Source of the DNA: Arabidopsis thaliana
Taxonomy: Eukaryota > Streptophyta > Magnoliopsida > Brassicales > Brassicaceae
DNA length: 64,000 bases
Reading direction: 5' to 3'
Assembly: GCF_000001735.4 (NCBI RefSeq)
Contig: NC_003076.8
Span: 16,433,835 to 16,497,834, forward strand
Below, piece by piece: positions 1 to 11,929 of this stretch; within the stretch, counting starts at the first letter, position 1; each line of letters begins with the position of its first letter. The notes beneath the pieces were generated by a model. It made no database searches. It was given only the letters and a program-made list of their open reading frames with translations, and was not told the origin of the DNA. Position numbers and translations under genes: made by a program.

Positions 1-70
1 TTGTTCAGTTAAAACAAAAGTGAGAGACATTTTAACTATAATTTCAAACAATGTTGATAAGATTCTTTAC

Positions 71-248
71 CGGGAATGAAATAGCTGTGATTGGAGAAAC
101 TGTTGTTGGAGCAGACGTCGCAGTAAACAAGACCCATTACAGTGATCTTTCCATTTGGTTTGGCTGAAGAATGTTTCAGAGACAGAGAGTTTAAGGACAG
201 AAGTTGCAGAAGTAACAGAAGCATTATCAGTTTCTGCTTCATGTTCAC
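71..248 (-). CDS. Ole e 1-like extracellular protein, 5' exon only (partial)
   Basis: First coding exon of a pollen Ole e 1/extensin-family protein; the rest lies beyond the left edge. The N-terminus is a clear secretory signal peptide (MNMKQK followed by a leucine-rich core to about residue 24). It is followed by the family signature GLVYCDVC, in which the two cysteines begin the disulphide pattern of Ole e 1 proteins. The exon ends after FIP with a good donor (CCCG/GTAAAG), leaving phase 1. Family members are secreted to the cell wall; the biochemical role is not established and nothing here narrows it. Probably At5g41050. The start is the only Met that precedes the signal peptide. The family call is sure; the downstream structure cannot be seen. 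Confidence 0.8.
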
Positions 249-1767
249 AAGTTTCAGTTTTTTTCTTTATCCTTGGATAAACACTTGTTTACAGATGAGG
301 TTTCCTTTTTGTTTATGTGGTTGATGAAAGAAACAGACAAAGAATGGGCCAAGTGGTTAAAGACAAAAGAACAAACAAAGATCAAACAGTAACTCCATTC
401 AAACAAAGCTTCAAGCTTGTCTTTTTTATAAAACTCAAGACTCTTGTGGAAAAAGAGATGAGTAAAGAGAGGCACAAAGAGATGAGAGGCCAATTAAAGG
501 AAAAGTAGAGAAACTGAGAGATTGGTTGGTTAGGTTTAACATTTATTGAGCTCTCATGCTCTCTATTTTAAGGGTTTTTGTCTATGAATCCCCTTATAAA
601 AAATGGCTAAAACTGGAAAATGGAAGGGAGAAGGTAAGCCACTAGTGTGTATATATATGTGTATGGACCACTGAAAGTGAAGTGTAAACATCATCAATTC
701 ATCAGCATAAACACCAAGAAAGTAGTCAGAGGATATGGCTCTTTAAATATCAATACAAGAAGCCAAACTATGATATTTTCCCGGTTTACTCTCGGTTGTG
801 GCTGAATTCTGGAAAGAGAATTTCAGGTTAACTAACTATACAAAGATAAGCTCACATTATAGACTTTTGTTCGTCACATTATAGAACAGCATAAGACTTT
901 ATTGCATAACAATTTCAGGTTTAAGTGTACTAGAGAAGATAAGCTTACATTACAAGTTCATCAGTTGGAAACAATATATGGGCTTGAGCTTTAAAGAAGG
1001 CCCATTAAGCTTGAAATTGTTCTTCATGTAAGATTGCTGCAGATTTTACTTTAATTTTTTTTTTCTTTTTTTCTTTTGCCCTTAAATTCTTGTAATGCTT
1101 CTAGGTGACTCCATCCACTTTATGTGTTGTTTCCCAATCATTTCTATTTTCAACTTTATTTTTTCCTTTCACAAATTATTTTAAGTTTTAACATTATTTT
1201 CTTCAACATACGAAATTTATACAGTAGTTTTTTTTTGCAGGTACATATAAATCAATAGTTGAGAAAAAGTGGAAAACAATAGAGATAAAAAAAATTAGAT
1301 GTAAATTCGCTGTAAAACAAAATGTTTAAATTTCTTTTCCGTTATCGAATCTCTTTTATGAATAACAAGGTCGAGTACTCAAGGTAAGGAAACAGACCAT
1401 TAGAAAAGTGCCACGTCAGCTTATTTCGTTCTTCACTTTTAGCTTCTGAAAAGTACTTTACCTGAACTAAAACGACGGTGACAGACTGACTCCAGTAGCT
1501 GCTAACAGTCGATTTTTAAAATATTATATTTATTTGCAGGAAAAAAAAAAAGTGAAGGAAGAAGAAGAAGTTGGAGAAGCCAAGAGCAAATCTAATTCTC
1601 TGACTACTCTCATTTTCATGTCGGAGACTTGCCGAAATCTAAAGAATTTCTTCAACGGAGACTGAAAAGCTTTCTCTTTTCTTCTTTCGTTATCTTCGTT
1701 TTAGTGTTTTCCCCTTTGCTTACATTTGAAGAAATCGAGAGCAAGCGATAGAAAGTGAGAGAGAGAG
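249..1767. other. Divergent intergenic region between the Ole e 1-like gene and the DHHC gene
   Basis: No gene seen. The left part holds the promoter of the minus-strand Ole e 1-like gene, and the stretch from roughly 1540 is probably the 5' UTR of the plus-strand DHHC gene (purine-rich, GA-repeat leader just before its ATG). Short open frames at 254-508 lie on both strands, show no family motifs and look like chance. Confidence 0.5.
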
Positions 1768-3706
1768 ATGTATGTGGTGACGCCTCCTCAAAGATCCGGT
1801 TTTGGATCCGATTGTGATTTACGGGTTTACCAAACATGGAAAGGAAGCAATGTGAGTTTTAATGTGAAAGCTTTAGGTTTTGGAATTACTTGCTTCTGTG
1901 TTTATACTTGAGCTAGTTTTCTGTTATTTTTCCTATTATTGTGTATAAATTAATTATTAATCCGTTCATGGGCTCAGTTTACTCTGTTTCCAATCTTGTA
2001 AAGCTTAAAAATTGGGACTTGGGTTTGTGTTAGAAGTGTAGCTTTCTGGGTAGTTGTCTACATTTAATCATGAAATCTTTACCTTTAATCAATACCTTAG
2101 GACATTATCTGAATATGCTTGCTACATTTATAGGAATGCTTCTTCATACAAAGGTTATATAGTTGATGCTGTCTGTATATTGCTTTCAATGTCGAATTTA
2201 AATCTGGTTTAGTAGTAACCTAGTGGAATTAAACATTTTGAGGTTTGTTCCTTAAATCCTTCTACCCAAAGTGTTAACATATTTTCTAAATTTGTCCCAT
2301 TTCTGCAGATATTTTGTCTTCAAGGAAGGTTTATCTTCGGGCCGGATGTAAGATCACTTGGTCTGACCATAAGTCTTATTGTGGCACCTGTTACAATTTT
2401 CTGCATCTTCGTCGCTAGCAAACTAATGGATGACTTCTCTGATAGTTGGGGAGTCTCAATAATCCTTGTTGCTGTTGTCTTCACCATTTATGTGAGTACA
2501 AAAGTTTAGCTTTGCATTGTAAAACGTTTTGTGACTGGATCATTCATAACAATTAATGCTTCCCTCAGGATTTGATTTTGCTGATGCTTACATCCGGAAG
2601 AGATCCAGGGATTATCCCAAGAAATTCTCATCCTCCAGAACCAGAAGTTGTTGATGGCAACACGGGCTCGGGAACAAGCCAAACTCCAAGATTGCCTCGT
2701 GTTAAAGAAGTGGAAGTTAATGGAAAAGTATTCAAGGTCAAGTACTGTGATACTTGCATGCTCTATAGACCGCCTCGCTGCTCACATTGTTCGATTTGCA
2801 ACAACTGTGTAGAAAGGTTTGACCATCACTGTCCTTGGGTTGGTCAATGTATTGCTCAAGTAAGTTTCTCGGTTTTTCGTTTTCCTGTCCGTTAGTTTCT
2901 GACATCAGTCTATATAATTCATCTCATTCTCCTTGGGAATTTGCAGAGAAACTATCGATTCTTCTTCATGTTTGTCTTCTCCACGACTCTTCTCTGTGTA
3001 TATGTGTTCGCCTTTTGTTGTGTCTACATAAAGAAGATCAAAGAGTCCGAAGATATAAGTATCTTGAAAGCAATGCTCAAAACTCCAGCTTCCATTGCTC
3101 TGATACTCTACACATTCATATCTACATTCTTCGTTGGAGGCTTAACATGTTTCCATCTCTATCTCATCAGCACAAATCAGGTACCCTAATCATTTGCCTC
3201 TTTCTGAAAAAACCTCTCTCATTCGATATGCGTGTTTAATCGTTTGATCTTTCTTTATTCTGTAGACTACATATGAGAATTTCAGATACAGTTATGATCG
3301 GCATAGCAACCCACATAACAAAGGAGTGGTTGATAACTTCAAAGAAATCTTTTTTTCTCCAATACCTCCTTCAAAGAACAACTTCAGGGCTATGGTACCA
3401 AGGGAAAATCCAATGCCGTCGAGATCAGTTGTTGGCGGTTTTATGAGTCCAAACATGGGAAAGGCCAATGATGATATTGAAATGGGGAGGAAGGGTGTTT
3501 GGGCAATGGCTGAACATGGTGATGGCAAAGATGGCAATAACAATGAACGGTTTCATGTTAACGACAATGAGTTAAACGAGTTATCACCAGACATGGGGAA
3601 CATAGTGAATGGTGATGAGCAAATCAATAGGCCAAACAATCACCCGAGGAACGCAAACTGGGAAATGTCACCAGAAGTTATGGCCTTATCAGCAAGAAGA
3701 GCTTAG
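1768..3706 (+). CDS. PAT06: DHHC-type protein S-acyltransferase (palmitoyltransferase)
   Basis: Five exons (1768-1851, 2309-2491, 2569-2859, 2947-3180, 3266-3706) join to 410 codons. The enzyme transfers palmitate to cysteine thiols of membrane-associated proteins through an acyl-enzyme intermediate on the DHHC cysteine. The layout is TM1 (about residues 38-58), TM2 (73-98), the cysteine-rich domain (148-190) with CX2C, CSHCSIC and the catalytic D174-H-H-C177, TM3 and TM4 (about 190-260), then the family TTxE motif (TTYE, 265-268) opening the last exon. The C-terminal 145 residues are hydrophilic and rich in Asn, Asp and Met, the variable cytosolic tail of plant PATs. The start gives MYVVTPP, preceded by a GA-rich leader. 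It matches At5g41060; the PAT06 number is from memory. Its exact membrane and substrates cannot be read from sequence. Confidence 0.93.
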
Positions 3707-4712
3707 AAGCAGGTTAAGAGAAAATTGAAAGGTGTTTTAAATGTTTGATGTATTGATGTGTTGTGTGTTTACACGGGAATCAATTGTGAATTGGTGTGAT
3801 ATTTTCAGATGTTATGAGTATTTTTAGTTGTTCTTCAGACATTTAAATCGTAAATCATTGTGTGTTAGTGTAATCTATGACTTATCTTTCACAGAATGAG
3901 AAAACAAAATGAATACCGACGATTTTCATACTGTACTTTGCATATGATAAAAATTGCAGAAACTGAATTTTCAGACAAGTGGACCAGAAGACCAGACAAC
4001 TCTTATTATAGTCTTCATTGAAGCACGGCTCTGTAATAAATGCAAAAGAGCTCTAAAGGCTTCTTATTTGTTCTTCAAAGCTCTAAAGTCTAAAGGTTAG
4101 AGATTTAACATCACAAGCCAACATTTTTGGTTTAGGAAATTGAAGATTAGCAATAATATAAAGTTTTTTTGGCATTGAACAAAGACAAAACACAATGAAC
4201 ATAATCAACAAATTGGTCAAACTAAACATTAATAAGTGCCTCAAAGTATCAGACTAAATCATTTTCACTAACATTTATGAAAAAATAACTGTTATTAACT
4301 GAGGACGAAGGTAACTGACCAGTCAAACATCATAGACAAAGACAATAAAGAGAGTCAATAGCATTGTTCATAATTGTTATTTGTATGCACATGTTATAAA
4401 TTATATAAAAAGACTAACCTTATTTCAATTGAGATGTCACTATTACTGTTTTAGCATCCTCTTCTACTCTTTATTTAGAACCTTTAGTACCTTACCATGT
4501 GAGTGAAGAGTTCAAAAACCTCTGCAAAAACTTTCTTTTTTATCTCTCTCTCTTCTTTAAACTTACTTTCAAACACTAAATAGCCAAAACTTAAGATACC
4601 AAATTTCAACAGGTCGGCTTTTTCGTTTGTCTTCTCTTAAGACTTTACCAAAAGAGATTTGTGGTTTCTGGAGTTGACTTTGGTTGATTTTGGTGTATTT
4701 ACAGGGGAAAAA
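3707..4712. other. Intergenic region, DHHC 3' end to DRB5 promoter
   Basis: No gene seen. It contains the DHHC 3' UTR and the DRB5 promoter and leader. A TTTACAG just before the DRB5 ATG (about 4698-4704) could be the acceptor of a leader intron, but no donor was assigned. Confidence 0.45.
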
Positions 4713-6082
4713 ATGTATAAGAATCAGCTTCAAGAGCTTGCACAGAGAAGTTGTTTCAACTTACCATCATATACTTGCATAAGAGAAGGACCAGATCATG
4801 CTCCAAGATTCAAAGCTTCTGTTAACTTCAATGGTGAGATATTTGAGAGTCCCACTTACTGTTCTACTCTCAGACAAGCTGAGCATGCAGCTGCTGAAGT
4901 TTCCCTTAATGTCCTTTCGTCTAGAGTCCCTTCAAAGTCTCTAACTGCTAAGATTCTTGTAAGTTCTCTGTCTTTTCTTCTTGGTTTTGATCATACACAA
5001 AAAAATGCAAAAAGAGTAACATCGTATATCTTCATGTCACTCTTTATACAAGGATGAGACAGGGATTTACAAGAACCTGCTTCAAGAGACAGCACATAGA
5101 GCTGGTCTTGATCTACCAATGTACACAAGTGTGAGATCAGGATCTTGTCACTTCCCAGGTTTCTCTTGTACTGTTGAACTTGCTGGGATGACGTTTACAG
5201 GAGAATCAGCAAAGACAAAGAAACAAGCTGAGAAAAACGCAGCCATTGCAGCTTGGTCCTCTTTGAAGAAAAGTATATATAACTATCTTCCAAATTGTTC
5301 CATCAACCCCAAAAAAGCTTCTCACTTTTCTACTTGAAACCATTTTTCTGTTTCTCTACTGTGCAGTGTCAAGCTTGGATTCACAAGATGAAGAGAAGGA
5401 ACAAGAAGCAGTAGCAAGAGTACTCTCAAGATTTAAACCCAAAGAAGTAAGAAGACGAGAGACAACAAACCAATGGAGAAGAAGAACAAGTCAACAAGAT
5501 TCAAACAAGGATTTGTTGATTGAGAGATTGAGATGGATCAATCTTTTGACCAATCAAGCTTCTTCATCATCATCAACATCAACACCGAATCAACACAAAA
5601 ACTCCAGTTTCATCTCTCTAATTCCCCCACCACCACCACCTAAATCCTCCAAAATTTTGCCATTTATCCAGCAATACAAAGACAGATCATCACAAGAAGC
5701 TAAGACAGAGACAGCGACAGAGATGATCAACAGCAAAGCCAAAGTCAATGAAACATCAACCAGATTGAGTAAGCAAATGCCCTTTTCCGACATGAACAGA
5801 TACAACTTTGTCGGAGGGTGTAGCGTAAACCCTTATAGTCTGGCTCCAGCGGTTCAAATGAGATCAGTGATTCCAGTTTTCGCAGCTCCACCACCGAAAC
5901 CAAACCCCAACCTTAACCCATCATCATTATCATCATCAGTCAATGAATTCACCTCATCCAATAATTCCTGCTCTGTTCTGAATACGCCGGGATTGGGAGG
6001 CCAAGAGAAGAAGAATCTAACTCGCGAAATGATCAAACTTGGTTCAGAATCGAGAATTTTGGATCAAACCCATGATAGTTAG
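4713..6082 (+). CDS. DRB5: Double-stranded RNA-binding protein DRB5
   Basis: Three exons (4713-4958, 5053-5272, 5367-6082) give 393 residues. Two dsRNA-binding domains sit in tandem at the N-terminus. dsRBD1 is about residues 1-70, starting MYKNQLQELAQ, with a basic/Ala helix near RQAEHAAAEV. dsRBD2 is about residues 83-153, starting GIYKNLLQETA and ending in the KKQAEKNAAIAAW helix, whose KKxAExxAA core contacts the RNA groove. The second intron splits the codon of an internal Met. The remaining 240 residues are low-complexity (Ser, Pro and Asn runs, including PPPPPP) with no catalytic domain. In Arabidopsis this protein belongs to the DRB2/3/5 group of DICER-LIKE-associated proteins in small-RNA and antiviral silencing. 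A Met-first frame exists further upstream, but MYKNQ matches the family N-terminus. Matches At5g41070. Confidence 0.95.
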
Positions 6083-8023
6083 CTAAATTTGGTTAATGGG
6101 TTAATCTCAAATTAAATCCTTGTCAAGTGTTTGTCACATAGATAAATTATAGACCAGTATGTTTCCGTTTCTTGAATGTGTTCTTGTTTTTTTTGAAGTG
6201 TTTGAATTTTCTAAAAGTCCGACATGAACTTTGAATGCTTGCGAATTGCACAGAGAACGAAAACAAAGAGAGAGCATTAATTAGGGAAGAAGATGAAGAA
6301 GAGAAATGGGAGTTTGCAAGAAAACAATTAATGGGTTTTGTTTTGTCTTCCTCCATTAATGCGCCGAATGCTCTGCTCTGCTTCCCACTCTTCATCATTA
6401 ATGGTTTTGCTCTGTAACGTCGGTTCCAACAAATAAACTTAATAATTCGAAATTATAAATTTCACAAGTTACATTTTTCTTTGTGTAAAGATTTTGGACC
6501 ATATAAACATTATGGTTTGCGAGAATGACGTTTGTGTCATTATCCGATTTAGATCCGTATAATCTATGTTGTTAGGAACTCAGGATTTTGCTCAAATATT
6601 CAAATTGGTATATTTTGACTTTGATGAAATTATTTTGGTCAGACCACGAGACTTGATTGCTTCTCAATTATTTGGGCCGGTCCATTAATTTGGGGCCATC
6701 TAACTTTTACGTGGGCCGTAACAAACCGAAACATAAAACTAGTGACCTACCTAACCATATTACCCCAACCGGACAGGAGGTAACGAGTTAACCAGCCACT
6801 TGTTCGGCTTGGAAATTTTTTTAATCGTCTGACAATTTATGACGTGGATCCAAGTAGCAAGAAAGCTAACATGTTGTTGGATCTGATCTGATCCACGAAC
6901 CTACCATAAATCAATTTTCTCATTATCTTGACAGGTATATCTTGCATTATTATACGTCAGATTTTCGTGGATACAATATTTTTAAAATGCAATCCATATT
7001 TACTTGATTTCCAAAAATGGGTTTTTTCAAAAGCACAATTTCCAAAAATGGATCACAATTTATTAACGGATTCTCAACTTGCAAATCAAGCTTAAATTAT
7101 AATCTTTTTTAACTCAGAATTTAATATAATCTTTTTTTACTCAGAATTGATTAAACTAACAGTTATATTGATCTTGAAATCACCTTTAATATCTTGTTTT
7201 AAATCTTGTGTCTTGCAAATCACGGTTCATAAATATTGGAGAATCGAATAAATAAATTATTTCTATTCCTATATTGCGTAATTTTATTTTTTGACTCTCT
7301 ATTGCGTAATTACACTCGTCAGATTTCGTGGATGAGTACTCAGTAAATCTTATTTTAATTAAAAAGCTTACTAGTCTAATTGCTGCAAATTTGACCAACT
7401 ATACAGTTGTGTTGCATTACAATATTTCAAACCATTAATAAAACGTGTAAAACATATTTGGAGTTGAATGAAACTACATTTTCCTTTATGTCAAACGCAC
7501 TTTTCAAGATATATCTCGAACAATTTACGTATTATTTTCACAAATTTTGTTCCACAATAATTTAGGTTATTTTGGTTTTTGTTGTTGTTTTTTGAGTCTG
7601 AAATTTCAAATTTGTATTTTTTTTTAATATATATTTAGGCAGGAATCTTTAAAATGAAACCAATAATATATTCACTAAGTTTGGAAAAAAACCAAAATTT
7701 CATAATTAACGGGACAATGACTAAGCTGTGGAAAAGATAACATAATCTCCCAATGACTCAATGCCACGTATAAGATGAGAACCGTACTCTTCTGTGTTCG
7801 TACCAGATCCCTCAAAAGGCGGGAAGAAACCATCAAGAAAGGCACATTGCTGACGTGGAATGGAATATTCGAACACGCATATCCAGCTCCTTCCTCCTTT
7901 TTCCTCATATCCCTTTTTTCTCAATATAAATACTCTGCAAAAAAACACCCACAAATCCTCACACAAAAACGTTTTCGAAATCCCTAATCTACTCTCTCTT
8001 CTCTATATCTCTACTCTTGAGAA
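6083..8023. other. AT-rich intergenic region with the GDPD2 promoter
   Basis: About 1.9 kb with no convincing gene. The 60-80 codon frames at 6147-6417 overlap on both strands, carry no motifs and probably lie in the DRB5 3' flank. Several GGGCC boxes occur near 6670-6715. The right end is the GDPD2 promoter (see the P1BS entry). Confidence 0.5.
7863..7931 (+). promoter_or_regulatory. Two P1BS motifs and TATA box of GDPD2
   Basis: GAATATTC at 7863-7870 and GCATATCC at 7877-7884 both fit GNATATNC, the binding site of the phosphate-starvation factor PHR1. A TATA-like ATATAAAT follows at 7924-7931, and the GDPD2 ATG is at 8024. Two sites 14 bp apart directly upstream of a TATA box is the arrangement of phosphate-responsive promoters, and the downstream gene releases glycerol-3-phosphate from lipid breakdown products. 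The motif match is direct; function is inferred. Confidence 0.7.
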
Positions 8024-10001
8024 ATGGCTCTTAGAACTGTGCTCGTCTCCGACGTCCCTAGCCTCCCGGATTCTGTCTACGGTTTATCCGAAGGTATTTC
8101 TCTCTCTGTCTCTCTCTCTCTGTTTCGTCGGCTATTGAGCTGTTTTCGTTTCTGATGATCTTGTCTTTGATTACAGGTTTAGAGTTGAGCAAACCGACGT
8201 CGTTTAGGTTACCGGGGTTTTCGGTGATTGGACATAGAGGAATCGGTATGAATGTGTTGCAATCGTCTGATCGGAGAGCGAGAGGTGTTAAAGAAAACTC
8301 GATTCTTTCATTCAATTCCGCCGCTAAGTATCCGATTGATTTCATTGAGTTCGATGTTCAGGTTGGTACTCCGATCTATGTAATCAACTTTAGGATTTGA
8401 ATGAGACAGAGGATTGGGGTTTTATGTTTATGTTTTTGTGTGTGGAAGAAGATTCTGATTTAGATATCTATTTATAGATTCTTAGAAATTGAAATGAAAA
8501 ATAAGAACATGAAGATTTGAAGAAAGAGAGAGAGATGGCACATAGAGAAGCATTCCAAGCTTTGTGTGGTTTTTCTTTTGTAGGTGACAAAAGATGATTG
8601 CCCTGTCATTTTCCATGATGATTTCATCTACTCTGAAGAAAATGTAAGTCTACATTGCTTTCTTCATAGATCTTGGTTTTATATTTCTGGATCTTGTCTT
8701 CATGGATCTGGTGTTTGTGTGTTATGGTTCAGGGTATTGTTAATGAGAGTAGAGTGACGGATCTGAGTCTGTCTGAGTTTCTCCTTTATGGACCTCAGAA
8801 GGAAACTGAGAAAATAGGGAAGACACTGATGAGGAAATCTAAAGAAGGGAAGGTTTTGAAATGGGACGTTGATTTGGATGATTCTCTTTGTACGTTGCAA
8901 GAAGCTTTTGAACAAGTTGAACAAACTCTTGGGTTCAATATCGAGTTGAAATTTGATGATCAGACCGTCTATGAACGAGAGTTTCTTGTCCATATCCTGA
9001 GATCAGTACTACAGGTATGCTCAATACTAGTTCCGTATTCTTCCTTCTTTTTCTTGTTGGAGTATGAATATTTATTAGGGTCCAATAGAACCATTTGTTA
9101 AAAGTGCTCACAATTAATTTGATCTCTTGAGACCTTTTTGTATCAATGCTGTTGACCTAAAACTGCTGGTCCAAGTTGGATCTAGATTGATTGAGACTTG
9201 TTAACTTATTATTTTCTGTTTTTTCCATTCTGTGACAAAACTACAGGTGGTCTCTAATTATGCTAAAGACAGACCAGTAATCTTCTCAAGTTTCCAACCA
9301 GATGCAGCTAAGCTTGTTAGGGAACTGCAGAGCACTTACCCTGTATGTTCCATTCTCGCTCTTTTCTTTGATAAATACCAAAAAAAACTTCTTGACTTCT
9401 TCATGGAGAAATCACTTAAGATTTAACAATGTCATATGAACTGAACCCAGGTTTTCTTTCTGACTGATGCGGGAAACGAGATTCACAATGACGAGAGAAG
9501 AAACTCGCTCGAAGAAGCCATTCAAGTTTGCTTGGAAGGAGGTCTTCAAGGTATTGTTTCAGAGGTAAAAGGAGTGTTCAGGAACCCAGCAGCCATTAGC
9601 AAGATCAAAGAATCTAACCTCTCTCTCCTCACATACGGCAAACTCAAGTAAACCTTCTTCACTTTTCTTAATAAAGTCTAAAGACCTTAAGTTTGTTTCC
9701 TTATTGCTGTTGGATCCGATCACTGATTAATCAGATTTTAATCTTATTTCAAATATTGTGTTGCAGCAATGTCGGAGAGGCAGTGTACATGCAATATGTG
9801 ATGGGGATCGATGGAGTGATTGTAGATTTTGTTGAGGAGATTATAGAGTCCACGACACGCATGATGATAAGACCACCACCATCATCATCACCATTACCAT
9901 CACCTTCCAAGGATGATGATGTTGCCATTACAAGACCTGAGTTTTCACAGAAGGAGATTTCTTTTCTTCTCAAGCTTCTCTCTCAGTTGATACAACATTG
10001 A
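8024..10001 (+). CDS. GDPD2: Glycerophosphodiester phosphodiesterase
   Basis: Seven exons (8024-8093, 8177-8361, 8584-8643, 8733-9014, 9247-9342, 9451-9647, 9767-10001) encode 374 residues. GDPDs hydrolyse deacylated phospholipids (glycerophosphocholine and related diesters) to glycerol-3-phosphate and an alcohol, a phosphate-recycling step after membrane lipid turnover. The TIM-barrel catalytic signature is complete: SVIGHRG with H43-R44, then the acid pair E81-F-D83 and the loop VTKDDCPVIFHDD with H96-D97. An inner strand reads NIELKFDD. No signal peptide or membrane segment is evident, which suggests a soluble enzyme. The first intron carries a CT microsatellite (about 8099-8123). The C-terminus is Pro/Ser-rich and not part of the barrel. 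Matches At5g41080; phosphate regulation is supported by the P1BS pair upstream. Confidence 0.94.
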
Positions 10002-10205
10002 TATCTCTGTTTTTTCGTTTTCTTTTATCCCAAGTTTCTTTTTAGGGTTTGATTTTCTTATTGATTTAATTATTATTCTGGGTGTATTACCCAATAGTTG
10101 GAATTGTAAATAATTATAAATTTATTTCTTTTTACAAGGATTAACTTTCTCAAAAGAAAATCAGCTATTTTTTAATTAATCGAAAAATTTAGAAAATATA
10201 TACGT

Positions 10206-10344
10206 GATTATCTTTTATATAAGCTTTTAAGATATGTCACCCAAAACAAGCTAAGCCCAAGATGGATCTAGACTTTGAAACTCTCATTTTAGGGCAAAAA
10301 AATGGTTTTAAGGTTGTGTTATGGATTATCTTTTATATAAGCTT
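10206..10344. repeat. 21-bp exact direct repeat pair
   Basis: The 21-bp string beginning GATTATCTTTTATATAAG occurs at 10206-10226 and again at 10324-10344, 118 bp apart start to start. The intervening sequence has no coding potential that I can see. It may be a remnant of an insertion or a local duplication. Confidence 0.7.
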
Positions 10345-11430
10345 AGTTATATCACTAGGTGACCAATTGTAATGTGCTTTCGGTATAGAGTCAGAGTGAT
10401 ATGACGGGATACGTAGTTTGTAAGCGAGAAGGTGTTTTTCTTAGTAAAGCTTTTCTTATCCGCAAGAAGATTGACTTCAAACATACAGCTTATCTCTTGT
10501 GAGAGGTCAAGCTTTATAATGGAGTGAGATATGTATTTTCAGAAGTCTTAAGTATGGACATAAGATATTAGTTTCACATATTTCAATTTTTGAAAGTTTG
10601 CAAGTAAAAACCACAAAACAAACGAGTCTGTAGGCACGACCGCACGAGTGCTAAAGTCCGCTGCATATTGATAGTTCGAAGACGGTGTTTTGTCGATATT
10701 ATTCACTATTTACGTGTCGCGGATTGATTAGCGACTAAAGAATTAGCCTTAACATATGTTTTGTTGAAATATATTTTGAGTCAAGATTATTCTTAATTCC
10801 CAATAGAATTTTGAAGTATTTGTCTTTGTTCCAACCTTTAAAAGGATGCTTGAAGTTCCAATCAAACTACAACTCATGCTCTCTCCCTCTTCTGCCTTAA
10901 CTATGAAGAAAACAAAAGACATTCGTTTTTATTTTTCTCTTCAGTATCAAATTCAAGAATCCAATTCCAATAGCCACAACATAAATTCTCTTTGATATAA
11001 TAATCTAAAATTAGAAACTGATTCACGTCTCTAAATTAAAATTTCTGATCTATTCAAGTAACTGTTCTTATATGAGTTTTGTTTCCATACATGCTTTGAT
11101 TTAAACGTTTTCTACTACAATTATATCTACCTCTCAACACTGGAATCCAATTTTCTTTATACGGTTTATATCAAGTATTGATTGTTTTTGTCCAAAACAA
11201 AAACCAAGTATTAATTGATATAGCTATAGTACACTCAAATTTTAATTTGCTCACTATAATTCTGATATTACTTTGAATAGAAATTCAAAATTATCTAATC
11301 ACAAAGTTCAGTTTATTTATAATATGGAAGCTTTGAGCAAAATAATGTAAATATAATTATAAAAAATAATTAGAAATAATTTAGGACAACTGAAAAAAAT
11401 ATGGATTTCGGTCTATAAGTTTCTATTATA

Positions 11431-11486
11431 TATCAAAGGAAGTACTTTTTTTTTTTTGATAAACCCTAAATATCAAAAGTACTTTT
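11431..11486. repeat. Poly(T) scar with flanking direct repeat
   Basis: TATCAAAGGAAGTACTTTT (11431-11449) is followed by a poly(T) run and GATAAACCCTAAA, then TATCAAAAGTACTTTT (11471-11486), the same word lacking three bases. Read on the minus strand this is a short tail ending in poly(A) between target-site-like repeats. Confidence 0.5.
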
Positions 11487-11929
11487 CGTTTTTGCCAAAT
11501 ATGTTTAATTACTTATTTTCGAGATGTTATCTTCCATTTTTTTCAGTATCATTGTAATCAATGATAATTATAACAAAATCACGATATGAAAAAAAATATT
11601 CCATTAATTGATGTAAAAAAAAAAGTCAAATATCATAACATTAAAATGTAACTTTCCCCTTATTTACTAACTAAAGCTCATGCATGCGTGGCGTGATATT
11701 ATCTATTCAATTCCTTTTCTAAAAAGGTTTTCCTAGTCCTATTAGGATTAGGAAACAGAGGTTGCTATATAAATACTTGATTCGCTCGCGTTTATCTCAG
11801 TCACAAAATCCCTACTTCTTCGTAACAACTTACTAATATATAGGCAGCTTGGAGCTTATTCATTGGACGACGAACTCTTTTTCTTCATCTCTTTCTGTTT
11901 TCTTTTTCTCTTCTTTTGTTCTGAGAATA

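Larger units (their letters stand above)
10002..11929. other. AT-rich intergenic region with the NAC095 promoter
   Basis: About 1.9 kb without a recognisable gene. It holds a 21-bp exact direct repeat (10206-10226 and 10324-10344) and a patch of less AT-rich sequence at about 10380-10740 with no intact frame, possibly an old transposon remnant. A retroposon-like scar lies near 11431-11486. A TATATAAA at 11766-11773 is well placed to be the NAC095 TATA box. Confidence 0.5.

Noticed and set aside
6147..6417. Overlapping 60-83 codon frames on both strands downstream of DRB5
   Set aside because: No motifs, and both strands open together, as expected from composition.
10380..10740. Less AT-rich patch that might be a transposon or tRNA-like fragment
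   Set aside because: No intact frame, no terminal repeats, and no cloverleaf or T-loop that pairs.
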